64,000 nucleotides of DNA from an uncultured Erythrobacter sp. (GCA_937969505.1 CALBWA010000024.1:39642-103641), one strand, 5' to 3'; shown: positions 1 to 9,870, numbered from the stretch's first letter. Translations and numbers: made by a program. The notes: a model not told the origin generated them from the letters alone.

Positions 1-91
1 ACGCTCTAGCGAGGATGCCACAGCGCACCGTGCCATCCTGGAAGAACTGGACGAGGTCGCTGCCGGCAATGGCGTGGCAGGAAGCACCTGA
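1..91 (+). CDS. C-terminal end of an unidentified protein (partial)
   Basis: An open frame enters from the left edge and stops with TGA at 89-91, giving only the last 29 residues. They are hydrophilic and helix-like (an ILEELDEVAA core) and end in a Gly/Ser-rich tail. The codon choice (GAA/GAG, CTG, GCC, GGC) looks like that of the neighbouring real genes. The next gene starts 92 nt downstream on the same strand. Too little is present to name a family, and a chance open end cannot be excluded. Confidence 0.45.
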   Translation, partial: RSSEDATAHRAILEELDEVAAGNGVAGST

Positions 92-183
92 GCGGCATCG
101 ACCCCAAGCCCTTGCAAGCATCGGATGGATATTCCGCGTCAGTCCCGTTTGCAGAGTGCAAATCGCAATGAGGCGGCCCGATC

Positions 184-1359
184 ATGACTGACGAAACCGG
201 TCTTGAAACCGAAACGGGAGACCAAGAAAGTCGCAGGATGATTTTCGCCGCGCAGGAATTGCGCCTGATTTCCGCATTGGTGATCCTTATCGGTCTTGGC
301 CTGTTCCTCGCCCTGCCCTTTGTCCTGTCAATTGGATCGGTTGTGTTCCTGCCGATCGTGACAGCCCTGATTCTCACCATCCTGTTGTCCCCCATGGCGG
401 ATTATTTTTCCGGACTGGGCCTGCCCAATGCTCTGGCTTCGCTGATTGCCATCATCATTTTCATGCTGGTGGTGATCCTTGCGCTTTCGCTGGTTCTGCA
501 ACCGGCAGTCAGTTTGTTTGATGAAGTACCAGCAATGGCCAACAGAGTGGGCGAGCATTTCATCCGCTTCAAAAACGAATTCAGCTGGATCGCGATCGCC
601 AATGAACGCCTTGCCGATCTGATAGGCAATTCGGGTGACCGTCAGGTAGTGATCGCCAGTCCCAGTGTGCTCGAACAACTGGCCTTTGCCACGCCCAGCG
701 TCGTTTTGCAGACTCTCATCACCTTCCTGATGGCCTACTTCATGCTGGAGGCGCGCATTCGCCTGCGCCGCCGTTTGCTATTTGATCGGGCCAGCTTCGG
801 TTCCTCGGTCAAGGCAGCCCGCGTGATGCGTGAGGTGCAGGAGAGGGTCTCAGCCTACATTCTGACTGTGGGGTGGATTAACGCATGTGTTGGGGTGGTT
901 GTTACCGCGGGGGCTTGGGCACTTGGTCTAGAAGCCCCAGTGATGTGGGGCGGCCTGGCAGCCATTCTCAATTTTGTTCCCTACATCGGACCGCTTTTGA
1001 TGACGGGCCTGTTGGCTTTATTTGGCATTGGTACCGCCGAAACGGTCCTGTTGGGGTTGATTCCGGCGATTGCCTATGTCGGGCTTCACACAATCGAGGC
1101 CAATGCGGTTACCCCTAGCATTTTGGGAGCCCGTTTCACCATGAACCCGGTGATGATCCTGATCGCGCTCAGCTATTTTTCCTGGATCTGGGGAATTTTC
1201 GGAGCACTGCTCTCGGTGCCGATTCTCCTGACACTGACCGCGTTGTTCGACCATGTCGGCAAGCCCAATCTGATTGGGTTCATTTTTGGCGAGCCCTTGT
1301 TCGATAGCAAGCTGTTCAGCACTGATGCCGATGAGGATTTGCCCGACCAGCCGACCTGA
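184..1359 (+). CDS. AI-2E family transporter (PerM/YhhT-like membrane protein)
   Basis: A 391-residue polytopic inner-membrane protein of the AI-2E exporter (PerM) superfamily. Hydrophobic segments appear in pairs near residues 28-75 and 82-105, a soluble stretch follows at about 115-170, and further membrane segments run from about 175 to 360. The family's C-terminal signature is visible as a Pro-Tyr-Ile-Gly-Pro stretch near 262-268 and the IEANAVTPSILG segment near 305-316. Family members carry varied cargo (AI-2, ions, other small molecules), so the substrate is not known. A GAGGCGG ribosome site precedes the ATG. It converges with sodB. Confidence 0.9.
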   Translation: MTDETGLETETGDQESRRMIFAAQELRLISALVILIGLGLFLALPFVLSIGSVVFLPIVTALILTILLSPMADYFSGLGLPNALASLIAIIIFMLVVILALSLVLQPAVSLFDEVPAMANRVGEHFIRFKNEFSWIAIANERLADLIGNSGDRQVVIASPSVLEQLAFATPSVVLQTLITFLMAYFMLEARIRLRRRLLFDRASFGSSVKAARVMREVQERVSAYILTVGWINACVGVVVTAGAWALGLEAPVMWGGLAAILNFVPYIGPLLMTGLLALFGIGTAETVLLGLIPAIAYVGLHTIEANAVTPSILGARFTMNPVMILIALSYFSWIWGIFGALLSVPILLTLTALFDHVGKPNLIGFIFGEPLFDSKLFSTDADEDLPDQPT

Positions 1360-1397
1360 CCTGATCGCCTGCTGATCCCTCTCTGGAACTTGTGATG

Positions 1398-1431
1398 AAA
1401 AGGCCCGCCACACCTTGCGGTGAAGCGGGCC
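1398..1431 (-). terminator. Rho-independent terminator of sodB
   Basis: On the minus strand a hairpin with arms GGCCCGC/GCGGGCC (1402-1408 and 1425-1431) and an inner CACC/GGTG pairing is followed by four T's. It lies 86 nt past the sodB stop. On the plus strand the same hairpin is followed by AAATATG, so it should work mainly for sodB. Confidence 0.7.
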
Positions 1432-1517
1432 AAATATGCATTGTCTCGGGAGGTCTGCCGATTGGACCGGCTTATCTCAAGTTATCTCGAGACGTCTCGA
1501 TCGATGTCACAAGCCAG

Positions 1518-2129
1518 TCAGGACGGATAGGTCCAGGTGGTACCGCGAGCCAGATTTTCGGAGGCGAAGCTCCAATTGAGCTTCTTTTCGACCACAGCGT
1601 CCAGATAATCGGGACGCTTGTTCTGATGGTCGAGGTAATATGCGTGCTCCCAAACGTCGATGGTCAGCAGCGGATTGAAATCACTATCTGCCAGAGTGTC
1701 ACCGTCATGGGTCTCCTCGATCGAGAGCTTGCCACCTTTTTCCGCTAGCCAGACCCAGCCGCTGGCAAAGTGTCCTGCACCGCGATCCTTAAGCTGTTGC
1801 TTCAGTTCGTCAACGGAACCGAATGCGTCGTTGATCATCGAGGTCAATTCGTCCGAAGGTGTGCCAGTCTCGCCAGACATGGAATGCCAATAGAACGCGT
1901 GGTTCCAGCTCTGCGCTGCATTGTTGAACAGGCCCTGATTCGAGCCGCGCGCGGCTGCGACCACTTCTTCCATCGATTTGTCCGCATGGTCGGTACCGTC
2001 AATCGCGGCGTTCATCTTGTCGATATAGGCCTGATGATGCTTGCCATAGTGAAAGGACAAGGTGTTTGCCGAAACAGCCGGCTCCAGCGCGGTGTCGTCG
2101 TAGGGAAGATCGATCAGTTTGAAAGCCAT
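1518..2129 (-). CDS. sodB: superoxide dismutase, Fe type
   Basis: A 203-residue Fe/Mn-family superoxide dismutase that converts superoxide to hydrogen peroxide and oxygen, expected in the cytoplasm. Metal-ligand motifs are in place: the LSFHYGKHHQAY helix near the N-terminus, NHAFYW near residue 75-80, and DVWEHAYYLD near 160-169 supplying Asp and His. The AAQSWNHAFYW context, with Gln just before the second ligand, is typical of the iron-preferring subgroup. Length is normal. Transcribed toward the AI-2E gene, with its own terminator at 1398-1431. Confidence 0.96.
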   Translation of the reverse strand: MAFKLIDLPYDDTALEPAVSANTLSFHYGKHHQAYIDKMNAAIDGTDHADKSMEEVVAAARGSNQGLFNNAAQSWNHAFYWHSMSGETGTPSDELTSMINDAFGSVDELKQQLKDRGAGHFASGWVWLAEKGGKLSIEETHDGDTLADSDFNPLLTIDVWEHAYYLDHQNKRPDYLDAVVEKKLNWSFASENLARGTTWTYPS

Positions 2130-2197
2130 GTTTGCTCCAGTCTTTGTTATAAATTTCTATTCAAAATACCCAACGCTCAGCGACGCATTCGGTTGCA

Positions 2198-3490
2198 TCA
2201 CCCCACAGTTTTAGCCGTGCTGCGATCCACCGTTGCGGCAACAGCCACATTCATCGTGACATTGGCCAATGTTCGCATCAAATCTGGCAGCATTTCAACT
2301 GCCACAAGTAGCGCCAATGGTTCGATCGGTACACCCATGGCAAGGGCAATCGGGCCGATCGATACGACGAAGCTGATTGACCCGGGCAGACTTACCGATC
2401 CCACACTGATAATCAATGCAACTGCAATCCCGGCCAGCAGCAATGAAGGCGTGAGCGGTATGCTGATAAGCGTGGCAACATAGATAGCAACTGCCAAATT
2501 CATTGCCGGGCTGGTTGCGCGGAAGATAGCCACCGCCAGTGGCAAAACGAACTCCGAACTTTCTTCGCGCAGACCAAGACGGCTTGAGCTGTCGAGCATG
2601 GCTGGCAGACTGGCGAGCGAACTTTGTGTGGAGAGCGCAACCGATTGGGCAGGCAGCATAGCGCGGGCAAAGCGCAGCGGGTTGACCCGTCCGCCTGCCC
2701 AAGCAAGCAAGTAGGCCGCCAACAGCACGACCAACCCCATGGCAGATATCAGCGCGATGTAATGCGCCAACGCGGCAAAGGCGCCTCCCCCGCTTTTGAC
2801 CCCGACGCCGAAGGCCAGTGCAAATACGCCGATGGGCGCAAGCCACAGGACCCACCCTATGATCACGAGCATGGCGTTGGCCAGCGCGTGGAACAGGCTG
2901 AGAAGGACATCTTTCTGGCGATCAGGCAGCCGCATGATAGCTGCTGCAAACAGCGCAAAGAAGATGGTCAGTGGCAGCATCGCCGTTTCTGCTGCCGCTG
3001 CAATCACATTGGGCGCAATCAGCGAAGTGACAAAATCACCAATGCCAGGAACGGCCTGCTCACCCGCCGGCGTGCTGGCCAGAAAGCCCTGCGCTCCTTC
3101 GGGAATTGGGAAAGCGGCGATAAGCAACGGCATCAAGACCGCCGTCATAACGCCGCCACCGATCAACACTAAAAGCATCAGCGCCAGCATCCGCCGGGCC
3201 GCTGCCCCAGCGCGCGCTGCGCTGGCCATCTGCGCGATGCCTAACACCAAGAGCGAAGCGACCAGGGGAATTATCGTCATCTGCAACGCGCGCAGCCACA
3301 AGGTGCCGAGCGGCGCCATTACCTGCAGAACTGTTTCGCTGATCTGGCTGGTGCCCGATATGACCCCCAGCGCCAATCCGGCGATTAGCGCGGCAAAGGT
3401 CCAGCCAACCGGCAAGCGGATTGCGGTCAGCGCAAACTTTTCAGGCTGATCGACGCCTGCGCTTGCGCTGTCATTCTTCAGATCACTCAT
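2198..3490 (-). CDS. dicarboxylate/amino acid:cation symporter (DAACS family)
   Basis: A sodium- or proton-coupled symporter related to GltP/DctA, in the inner membrane. The chosen ATG at 3490 begins MSDLKND and gives 430 residues, normal for the family. The longer open frame up to 3643 adds an Arg/Pro-rich stretch unlike any transporter N-terminus. About eight membrane helices are visible. The family's serine-rich re-entrant hairpin is present ([13 protein letters not shown]), as is the [10 protein letters not shown] segment of the second hairpin. Dicarboxylate or glutamate is the likely substrate but is not settled by sequence. Divergent from glmM. Confidence 0.9.
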   Translation of the reverse strand: MSDLKNDSASAGVDQPEKFALTAIRLPVGWTFAALIAGLALGVISGTSQISETVLQVMAPLGTLWLRALQMTIIPLVASLLVLGIAQMASAARAGAAARRMLALMLLVLIGGGVMTAVLMPLLIAAFPIPEGAQGFLASTPAGEQAVPGIGDFVTSLIAPNVIAAAAETAMLPLTIFFALFAAAIMRLPDRQKDVLLSLFHALANAMLVIIGWVLWLAPIGVFALAFGVGVKSGGGAFAALAHYIALISAMGLVVLLAAYLLAWAGGRVNPLRFARAMLPAQSVALSTQSSLASLPAMLDSSSRLGLREESSEFVLPLAVAIFRATSPAMNLAVAIYVATLISIPLTPSLLLAGIAVALIISVGSVSLPGSISFVVSIGPIALAMGVPIEPLALLVAVEMLPDLMRTLANVTMNVAVAATVDRSTAKTVG

Positions 3491-3636
3491 TCTACCCCCG
3501 GCAAGCTGCTGGAAATCCTTCCAGCCCTTTCTTTTGCGCGATAACCACGCCAGAAGCACTAGACAATCGGCAAGCGCACATGGCCCCGGCGGGCGGGCGC
3601 GAGTCCGATCTCGAGGTAATGGGGACGCACGGCGAC

Positions 3637-4974
3637 ATGACACGCAAATTCTTTGGCACAGACGGCATCCGGGGCCGTACCAATTCAGGCCATATGACGG
3701 CCAGCACCGCCATGCGCGTGGGCCAGGCTGCCGGTGCCCATTTCGTGCGCGGCTCCCATCGTCACCGGGTTGTGATCGGCAAGGATACGCGTCTGTCAGG
3801 CTATATGATGGAAAGCGCTCTGGTGGCAGGATTTACCAGCGTGGGTATGGATGTCATCATGACCGGCCCCTTGCCTACGCCGGCAATTGCCATGCTAACT
3901 CGCGGCATGCGTGCTGACATCGGCGTGATGATTTCAGCCAGTCACAACCCTTATGAAGACAATGGCATCAAGCTGTTCGGCCCGGATGGTTTCAAACTGT
4001 CGGATGAAACGGAATTGGCGATTGAAGCGCTGCTGGATTTGGAACCCAATCTGGTCGAGTCAGCTCAGATCGGTCGTGCCCGGCGGATTGAAGATGCACG
4101 CGGCCGTTATATCCACGCAGTCAAGGAATCGGTCTCGGATGACACCCGCTTTGATGGGCTGAAAGTGGTCGTCGATTGCGCAAACGGGGCCGCTTACCAA
4201 GTTGCCCCCGCCGCAATCTGGGAAATGGGCGCAGAAGTCATCTCTCTGGGTGTCGAACCTGATGGCACCAATATCAACGATGGCTGCGGTTCCACCTCCA
4301 TTGGCGCGCTGCAAGCCAAAGTCGTCGAAAGTGGTGCCGACATCGGGATCGCGCTGGATGGCGATGCGGACCGTCTGATCGTGGTCGACGAAAAAGGCAC
4401 TGCAGTTGATGGTGATCAGATCATGGCGTTGATTGCGCATCGCATGCTGGAAAAGGGCGAGCTGAAAGGTGGCGGCGTGGTTGCAACCGTCATGTCGAAT
4501 TTGGGGCTAGAACGTCGATTGGCCAGCATGGATCTCTCTCTGGAACGGACCAAAGTGGGTGACCGCTATGTGCTGGAACGGATGAAGCAGGGCGGATTCA
4601 ATGTTGGCGGAGAGCAATCCGGCCATATGATCCTGCTCGATCATGCGACCACCGGTGACGGGACAATTGCAGCCATGCGGGTGCTTGCCAGCATGGTGCG
4701 CACTGGACGCAGAGCCAGTGAATTGCTCAGCCAGTTTGAACCTGTCCCGCAATTGCTCAAAAATGTGCGCTATTCCGGCGGCGATCCGCTGTCGGCCAGC
4801 ACGGTCAAGGCGGCCATCGCCGATGCAGAGCGCAAGCTGGAAGGCAATGGCAGGCTGGTTATACGCGCGTCCGGCACAGAACCGGTCATTCGGGTAATGG
4901 CGGAAGGGGACGATCCGGTACTGGTGGAAACGCTGGTCGATCAGGTCTGTGCAGCGGTTGAGGAAGCGGTCTGA
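3637..4974 (+). CDS. glmM: phosphoglucosamine mutase
   Basis: Interconverts glucosamine-6-phosphate and glucosamine-1-phosphate, the step that feeds UDP-GlcNAc for peptidoglycan and lipid A. The 445-residue protein starts [13 protein letters not shown], the standard family N-terminus, so ATG 3637 is preferred over upstream in-frame starts such as 3619. The catalytic phosphoserine loop is [12 protein letters not shown] with Ser102. The metal-binding loop DGDADR is near 240, and the C-terminal phosphate-binding loop [11 protein letters not shown] is near 415. The stop overlaps the start of the next gene by one base, so it probably leads the short glmM-DUF1272-thiD operon. Confidence 0.97.
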   Translation: MTRKFFGTDGIRGRTNSGHMTASTAMRVGQAAGAHFVRGSHRHRVVIGKDTRLSGYMMESALVAGFTSVGMDVIMTGPLPTPAIAMLTRGMRADIGVMISASHNPYEDNGIKLFGPDGFKLSDETELAIEALLDLEPNLVESAQIGRARRIEDARGRYIHAVKESVSDDTRFDGLKVVVDCANGAAYQVAPAAIWEMGAEVISLGVEPDGTNINDGCGSTSIGALQAKVVESGADIGIALDGDADRLIVVDEKGTAVDGDQIMALIAHRMLEKGELKGGGVVATVMSNLGLERRLASMDLSLERTKVGDRYVLERMKQGGFNVGGEQSGHMILLDHATTGDGTIAAMRVLASMVRTGRRASELLSQFEPVPQLLKNVRYSGGDPLSASTVKAAIADAERKLEGNGRLVIRASGTEPVIRVMAEGDDPVLVETLVDQVCAAVEEAV

Positions 4975-5198
4975 TGCTTGAAATGCGTCCCGACTGCGAA
5001 CGGTGCGGCAAGGATTTGCCCGCTGAACATCCAGCTGCGTTCATTTGCAGCTTTGAATGCACCTTTTGCGCCGATTGTGCTGATTCACTGGATGATGCCT
5101 GCCCCAATTGCGGCGGAGAATTGATGGACCGTCCCACCCGCAGCCGTGCCTTGCAGGAAAAGGCCCCACCCTCCACCAAGCGAAGGTTCGCTGGATGA
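4974..5198 (+). CDS. DUF1272 domain small Cys-rich protein
   Basis: A 74-residue protein made mostly of paired cysteines: CERC near residue 8, CSFEC near 25, CADC near 32 and CPNC near 43. This pattern matches the DUF1272 family and suggests a zinc-binding fold. The C-terminal 25 residues are basic and probably disordered. Its start overlaps the glmM stop and its stop overlaps the thiD start (ATGA), so it is translated as part of that unit. Family function is unknown, and I infer none beyond metal binding. Confidence 0.85.
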   Translation: MLEMRPDCERCGKDLPAEHPAAFICSFECTFCADCADSLDDACPNCGGELMDRPTRSRALQEKAPPSTKRRFAG

Positions 5199-6025
5199 GC
5201 GAGCCAGAGGCAACGACCACAGTACCACCGCGCATTTTGTCGGTCGCCGGTTCGGACAGTTCTGGTGGCGCGGGCATTCAGGCTGATATCAAGACCATCA
5301 CAATGCTGGGCGGCTATGGAATGACTGCATTGACCGCAGCCACCGCGCAAAACTCACAAGGATTGCAGGCCATCGCCCCGCTTGGAGGGGAGTTTGTCGC
5401 CACCCAAATCGCCTCATGCGTGGACGACATCGGTGTGGATGCAGTCAAGATCGGCATGCTCCACGATGTCGATATCATCAATCATGTGGCGGAGGGACTG
5501 ACAGCGCTCGACCGCGCAATTCCCATCGTGCTCGACCCGGTCATGGTGGCCACGTCAGGCGCGGCCCTGATCACACCAGATGCCAGCGCAGCCATCCAGG
5601 AAAAGCTCTTCCCGCTGGCGACCTTGTTGACCCCCAATTTGCCAGAATTGGGGCATTTGCTTGGCCGCAACCTAACCGACAGTTCCCAAATGGCCGATGC
5701 CGCAGAAGAGCTGTCCAATCAGAGCGGCGCGGCGGTGCTGGCCAAGGGTGGCCACACTTCTGATGCTCGCATCATCGACATTTTGTTCGTTCAAGGTGAA
5801 CGTGCGGTCAGCTTCAATCATGCCCGGATCGATACCCGCCATACGCATGGCACCGGTTGCACATTGTCGTCTGCCATTGCCACGCTTTTGGGTCACGGTC
5901 AGCCATTGGAACATGCCGTCAGGCTGGGCCGACAATTCGTGCTGCAGGCCATCCAGAATGCGCCCGGCTTTGGCCAAGGCAATGGCCCGCTGGGCCACCA
6001 GGCGGTTGGCCGGAAGAAAGGCTGA
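5195..6025 (+). CDS. thiD: bifunctional hydroxymethylpyrimidine kinase/phosphomethylpyrimidine kinase
   Basis: Phosphorylates HMP and then HMP-phosphate to give HMP-pyrophosphate for thiamin synthesis. The 276-residue ribokinase-fold protein shows the substrate loop SVAGSDSSGGAGIQAD near residues 16-31. Near 230 it shows the anion-hole and ATP loop HGTGCTLSSAIA with the GTGC signature. ATG 5195 overlaps the DUF1272 stop by 4 nt and removes the unrelated upstream part of the longer open frame. I see no TPP riboswitch near the glmM-DUF1272-thiD unit, so thiamin control of this copy is not supported. Confidence 0.95.
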   Translation: MSEPEATTTVPPRILSVAGSDSSGGAGIQADIKTITMLGGYGMTALTAATAQNSQGLQAIAPLGGEFVATQIASCVDDIGVDAVKIGMLHDVDIINHVAEGLTALDRAIPIVLDPVMVATSGAALITPDASAAIQEKLFPLATLLTPNLPELGHLLGRNLTDSSQMADAAEELSNQSGAAVLAKGGHTSDARIIDILFVQGERAVSFNHARIDTRHTHGTGCTLSSAIATLLGHGQPLEHAVRLGRQFVLQAIQNAPGFGQGNGPLGHQAVGRKKG

Positions 6026-6046
6026 TCCTGCGCTCTGCGCCCCGCG

Positions 6047-6919
6047 TTAGCCCTTGAGATCGTAAAACGCGCGGACATGCTCCCATGCATCATCTGCGGT
6101 TTCGCACCAATGGAACAACTCAAGATCCTTTTTCGAGATCGTGCCTTCCTCGGCAATCGCTTCGAAATCGACAACACGTGTCCAGAAATCCTTGCCGAAC
6201 AGCAGGATCGGGATCGGCTTCATCTTGCCGGTTTGGATCAGAGTCAGCAGCTCGAAGAATTCATCAAAGGTACCAAAGCCGCCGGGAAACACTGCGACGG
6301 CCCTTGCCCGCAGGAGGAAATGCATTTTGCGCAGCGCAAAATAGTGGAAATTGAGAGACAGGTAAGGAGTAACATAGGCGTTGGGCGCCTGCTCGTGCGG
6401 CAGGATGATGTTAAGCCCGATGGACTCAGCGCCAGCATCTGATGCCCCGCGGTTGGCTGCTTCCATAATCGAAGGGCCTCCACCAGAGCATACGACGAAT
6501 TGGCGCAAGCCTTCTTCGATAATGGCTTTCTCGCTGACCAGCCGGGCAAGCTTGTAGGCTTCATGATAATATTTCGCCTTGTCGGCTAGGCTCTGGGCGA
6601 CCTTCTGCTCGTACTCCGTGCCATTTTTGGCAGCGTCGATCTTGGCTTGGGCTTCTTCAGGCGAAGGGATACGGGCAGACCCGTACATGACCATGGTTGA
6701 TCCGACGCGTGCTTCGTCGAGCAGCATCTCGGGCTTGAGCAACTCCAGCTGGAAGCGAACCGGGCGCAATTCGTCGCGAAGCAGAAAATCGGTGTCGCGA
6801 AATGCCAGCTTATAGGCTGGATGCCGCGTCTGCGGGGTTTGCTCGGGGCAATCGTCAGTGAATTGAACTTCCTGCTTTGCAGGATAGAATTTGCGATCGT
6901 TCAGGTCTTTTTCAGTCAT
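6047..6919 (-). CDS. LOG-family protein (TIGR00730-type, putative nucleotide phosphoribohydrolase)
   Basis: A 290-residue protein of the Rossmann-fold LOG/lysine-decarboxylase-like family. It carries the two signature motifs: GGGPSIMEAANRGA near residue 145-158 and PGGFGTFDEFFE near 213-224, with the PGGxGTxxE catalytic signature. Characterised relatives release the base from nucleoside 5'-monophosphates (cytokinin activation in plants and some bacteria). In a free-living bacterium the substrate is uncertain. It is longer than the ~190-residue short subgroup because of an N-terminal extension of roughly 80 residues. Converges with thiD. Confidence 0.88.
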   Translation of the reverse strand: MTEKDLNDRKFYPAKQEVQFTDDCPEQTPQTRHPAYKLAFRDTDFLLRDELRPVRFQLELLKPEMLLDEARVGSTMVMYGSARIPSPEEAQAKIDAAKNGTEYEQKVAQSLADKAKYYHEAYKLARLVSEKAIIEEGLRQFVVCSGGGPSIMEAANRGASDAGAESIGLNIILPHEQAPNAYVTPYLSLNFHYFALRKMHFLLRARAVAVFPGGFGTFDEFFELLTLIQTGKMKPIPILLFGKDFWTRVVDFEAIAEEGTISKKDLELFHWCETADDAWEHVRAFYDLKG

Positions 6920-7024
6920 GTCAGCGGCCTAGGCGCGGTTGGCGCGTTCGGCAAGACCAAGTCGTTTGCAAGCACCGGTTCGGCGCGGCGCAAATCGCCG
7001 CGAGTTCATCGGTTTGAATTGAGC

Positions 7025-7098
7025 TGGATGCCCCGTGAGGATTCGAACCTCAATTGACGGAGTCAGAGTCCGTAGTCTTACCATTAGACGACGGGGCA
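7025..7098 (-). tRNA. tRNA-Gln (anticodon CTG)
   Basis: On the minus strand a 74-nt cloverleaf folds: 7-bp acceptor stem TGCCCCG/CGGGGCA, D arm containing TAATGGTAAGA, and an ACGGA/TCCGT anticodon stem around the loop CTCTGAC, which places CTG as anticodon (reads CAG). The T arm contains GGTTCGAATCC, and the 3' CCA is encoded. It sits 106 nt upstream of the LOG-family gene on the same strand. Confidence 0.95.
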
Positions 7099-7153
7099 GG
7101 AGCGGCGGGCCTCTAAACCGGACCTATCATGCGGTCAAGTGCCGATCATCGGC

Positions 7154-8626
7154 CTATCGGGCCATCATCTGCGATAAGGTGTCCGCGATCTGCTGCATGG
7201 CATCGTGGAGCCAGCCCTGCATTGCATCGTCATCCATGCCATCGAGCATGGTGATCTGAGGCATGGAAATACCAATCCGCAAGGTGCCCCCCCAATCACC
7301 ATTCTTCAATCGAACGCAGCGCACCGGTTGGCCCAGCCTGATGCCCACTTCCACAAGGGCACGATGGATAGCCTGGGCATCCTCAAAGGTGAGGTCACGA
7401 ACACGCTGTTCGTCTTGCGACCGGGTCAGATCAATCGTGAACAGAGTCTGCATTTCAATCGGGTGCTCGGCCAGCTCCTCAGGATGATCCGTTGGCGCGC
7501 TGGCGACGATATGCACATCCAGTTCGCGCGCAAGCCGGTCGGTCGCTGCACCAAAGGCAGCGACAACGCGTTTGATCTTCGTAATTTCAAGCGCTTGGAA
7601 CCGCTCAAGCTCATGCACTGCTGCCGCAAGACGCAGGGCCAATCCGGGGTTTCCCGTGGCTGGACACGAATTGCGGCCCGGCCACGCATCCGGCACTTCG
7701 TTGCGACGGAACACACTCGCAATGCCTTCGGGCAGGAAGTGTGCGTCCTTTGCAAGTCCAGCAGGAAGCAGAGCGAAACCGCTGAACGGTGGACCACCCA
7801 TGAATTTGGATCCGGTTATGAATACGATGATCTGGCGCGCCAGATAATCCTGCACTGCAGCGCTGGTAATGCGGGCCTGGCAGGCATCGACCACAAATCC
7901 GATGTTGGATCCGAACCGGTCAATCAGGAGGTCAATATGTTCAAGCGATGGGAGGACGAGACCCGTTTTTGACCCGTGTACGACATGCAACAGGGGAAAC
8001 TGATCCTGCTGTTGAGCTGCGGTAATGGACCGTACCATTTCAGCCAGCAGCGCATCGCTGGTCTGCGCGCGGCCCTGATCGCATCGGATCGGCATATCCC
8101 ACAGCGTTATAGGCGGCATGCCCGCAATCGGCTGACCCGGCTTAACCTGCACCCCGAGGGCGGTTTGTTGCGCAAAATAGTGGCCCGCTGCACTGTGGAT
8201 GCAGCCTGATCCGATTTCGTCCGCGCCGAGCAGGAAGTTGGCGACCCCGCCCTGCCTGCGGCCCGCAGCAGCCATTAGCCCCACATATTCCAGATCGGTC
8301 CCAGATGGCGCAAAAAAGACATCAGTTTGCTCGTCGAGCTCATAGCACCGCCGAATTTTCTCACGCAGTCCGTCAAGCAGCTTCGCGTACGAGGCATCTT
8401 CGGCGAGCGCTTCTGCACGATCGGCTAAAATTTCTGCCAAGTAGGCCTGCCCCGACAGGCTTAGATCGTTCGCAGTCGACGACGCCAGGACAATCCCGTC
8501 GGTTGGCATAGGCGAACTGTAGTAGCGATTGAGGCCCGTGTGGGCATCCAGCACGATACGCTCGTCACCACCACTGGTAAGCCATTGGACCATCGGATCC
8601 TGCAAGGTCGGACTTGGCTGGGTCAA
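7154..8626 (-). CDS. PLP-dependent fold-type-I enzyme of unassigned function
   Basis: A 490-residue protein with the anatomy of the aspartate-aminotransferase/cysteine-desulfurase superfamily. SGTD at 108-111 fits the phosphate-binding turn, Asp247 in VVDACQAR is placed to bind the pyridine nitrogen, and Lys274 in TGSKFMGG is the likely Schiff-base lysine. A small C-terminal domain follows. I do not recognise it as a named aminotransferase, decarboxylase or kynureninase. It is divergent from an ATP-grasp ligase gene 135 nt away, which suggests the two act together on an amino acid or small peptide. Only the cofactor class is well supported. Confidence 0.75.
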   Translation of the reverse strand: MTQPSPTLQDPMVQWLTSGGDERIVLDAHTGLNRYYSSPMPTDGIVLASSTANDLSLSGQAYLAEILADRAEALAEDASYAKLLDGLREKIRRCYELDEQTDVFFAPSGTDLEYVGLMAAAGRRQGGVANFLLGADEIGSGCIHSAAGHYFAQQTALGVQVKPGQPIAGMPPITLWDMPIRCDQGRAQTSDALLAEMVRSITAAQQQDQFPLLHVVHGSKTGLVLPSLEHIDLLIDRFGSNIGFVVDACQARITSAAVQDYLARQIIVFITGSKFMGGPPFSGFALLPAGLAKDAHFLPEGIASVFRRNEVPDAWPGRNSCPATGNPGLALRLAAAVHELERFQALEITKIKRVVAAFGAATDRLARELDVHIVASAPTDHPEELAEHPIEMQTLFTIDLTRSQDEQRVRDLTFEDAQAIHRALVEVGIRLGQPVRCVRLKNGDWGGTLRIGISMPQITMLDGMDDDAMQGWLHDAMQQIADTLSQMMAR

Positions 8627-8761
8627 TTAAGTGCTGTCTCTTCTTTCCCGACGTGTCAGCGGTAATGCAAATCAGAAATTGCGAAGCTCGCCACAGCGGC
8701 TAAGGCAGCTTTGAACTGGGAGCAACCATACATGTGCCTAGCTATACGATAAGGATCAATT

Positions 8762-9763
8762 GTGTCGCCGCTGAGAATCTCTGAAACTGCCAAGCGCGAT
8801 TTGAAGCTTCTGTTCATAGCCAAGCATGCCATGAGCAAGGGCGATCTTGATCAGGTCGACGGCAATCATGCAGTCTATCACCACGAGACCCGGACAATTC
8901 TGGAAGGGCTGTTCGATAAGCTTGTGGTCGCCGATTCCTATGAAGCCTTGCTAACCGATCCCGGCGTCGATTTCGTATTTCCGCTGCTCAACCGCGGCGG
9001 CTTCTTTAATTCTGAAATGCTGTGCCCGTTGCTCTGCAATCGTCTGGGAATCCCTTTTCTGGGCGCCAACCCAATCATGCGTGGCCAATCTGACGATAAG
9101 CATCTGACCAAGTTGGAAGGGGTCGCTCGCGGGGTGCCCACGTGCAACTGGGCGGTCTATCGCGCTGGTGCACCAATCGATCCAGGCCGCTGCCCAGAGG
9201 GTGACAGATTTGTCATCAAGCCCAACAACAGTTCGGCCAGTTGGGGGCTGGGTGACGCGACCGACTGGGCCGGAGTAAAGTCAGCCGTCGAGGCCATTCA
9301 CCAGGAAGGTTATGATGCCATAGTCGAGCCCTTCATGAAGGGCAGCGACGTTGAAGTGCCTGTGGTCGAAATGCCCAGCGGCCCATTCATCATGCCGCCG
9401 ATGCTGTTCAAGCAGGCCGACCCGGAACATTTGCGCACGCATGAAGAAAAGCGCGACCTGGTTGATCGCTCGCAGAAATATGAGCTTGTCCCCTTTGAAG
9501 CTGAGACCGCTTGGCCAAAAATCAAAGCAATGACGCTGGCATTGGCGGAAATCTTTCGACCCTTCGACTATGGCAGGTTTGAATTCCGTTATGATGAGGC
9601 GACTGGCGAAGTGAACCTTCTGGAAGTCAATCTGCAATGCAATTTGTGGTCACAGAAGGTCTATGGCCGATCTGCACAGCTTCTGGGATGGAGCCAAACC
9701 GAGCTGATTGAAACGATCATCGCGCAGTCTTTGATGCGGCAGGGATTGATGCAACAGCCCTGA
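8762..9763 (+). CDS. ATP-grasp ligase related to D-Ala-D-Ala ligases
   Basis: A 333-residue ATP-grasp protein. The order of elements matches Ddl-like ligases: an N-terminal substrate domain, DDKHLTK near 111-117, the ATP-binding lysine in VIKPNNSSASWG (Lys153), the EPF hinge at 189-191, and the Mg-binding pair Glu274 in FEFR and Glu288/Asn290 in LEVN. The region after LEVN lacks the usual Ddl substrate signature (NTMPG), so this is probably not the cell-wall D-Ala-D-Ala ligase. GTG 8762 has AAGGA 7-8 nt upstream and no better ATG is nearby. Divergent from the PLP enzyme. The reaction is likely amide or ester bond formation; the substrates are unknown. Confidence 0.78.
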   Translation: MSPLRISETAKRDLKLLFIAKHAMSKGDLDQVDGNHAVYHHETRTILEGLFDKLVVADSYEALLTDPGVDFVFPLLNRGGFFNSEMLCPLLCNRLGIPFLGANPIMRGQSDDKHLTKLEGVARGVPTCNWAVYRAGAPIDPGRCPEGDRFVIKPNNSSASWGLGDATDWAGVKSAVEAIHQEGYDAIVEPFMKGSDVEVPVVEMPSGPFIMPPMLFKQADPEHLRTHEEKRDLVDRSQKYELVPFEAETAWPKIKAMTLALAEIFRPFDYGRFEFRYDEATGEVNLLEVNLQCNLWSQKVYGRSAQLLGWSQTELIETIIAQSLMRQGLMQQP

Positions 9764-9870
9764 TTGATGCGCCCAATACACTGCAAACTTGCCGATTTGC
9801 CGCAGAAAAGCTAGCATTGTGGCAGGTCCTCGTCCTCACAGGGGTACGAGAGGAAAAGAAAGCAGTGATT

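Noticed and set aside
4975..5194. TPP riboswitch upstream of thiD
   Set aside because: thiD is translationally coupled to glmM-DUF1272, there is no leader of sufficient size, and no THI-box-like sequence was found.
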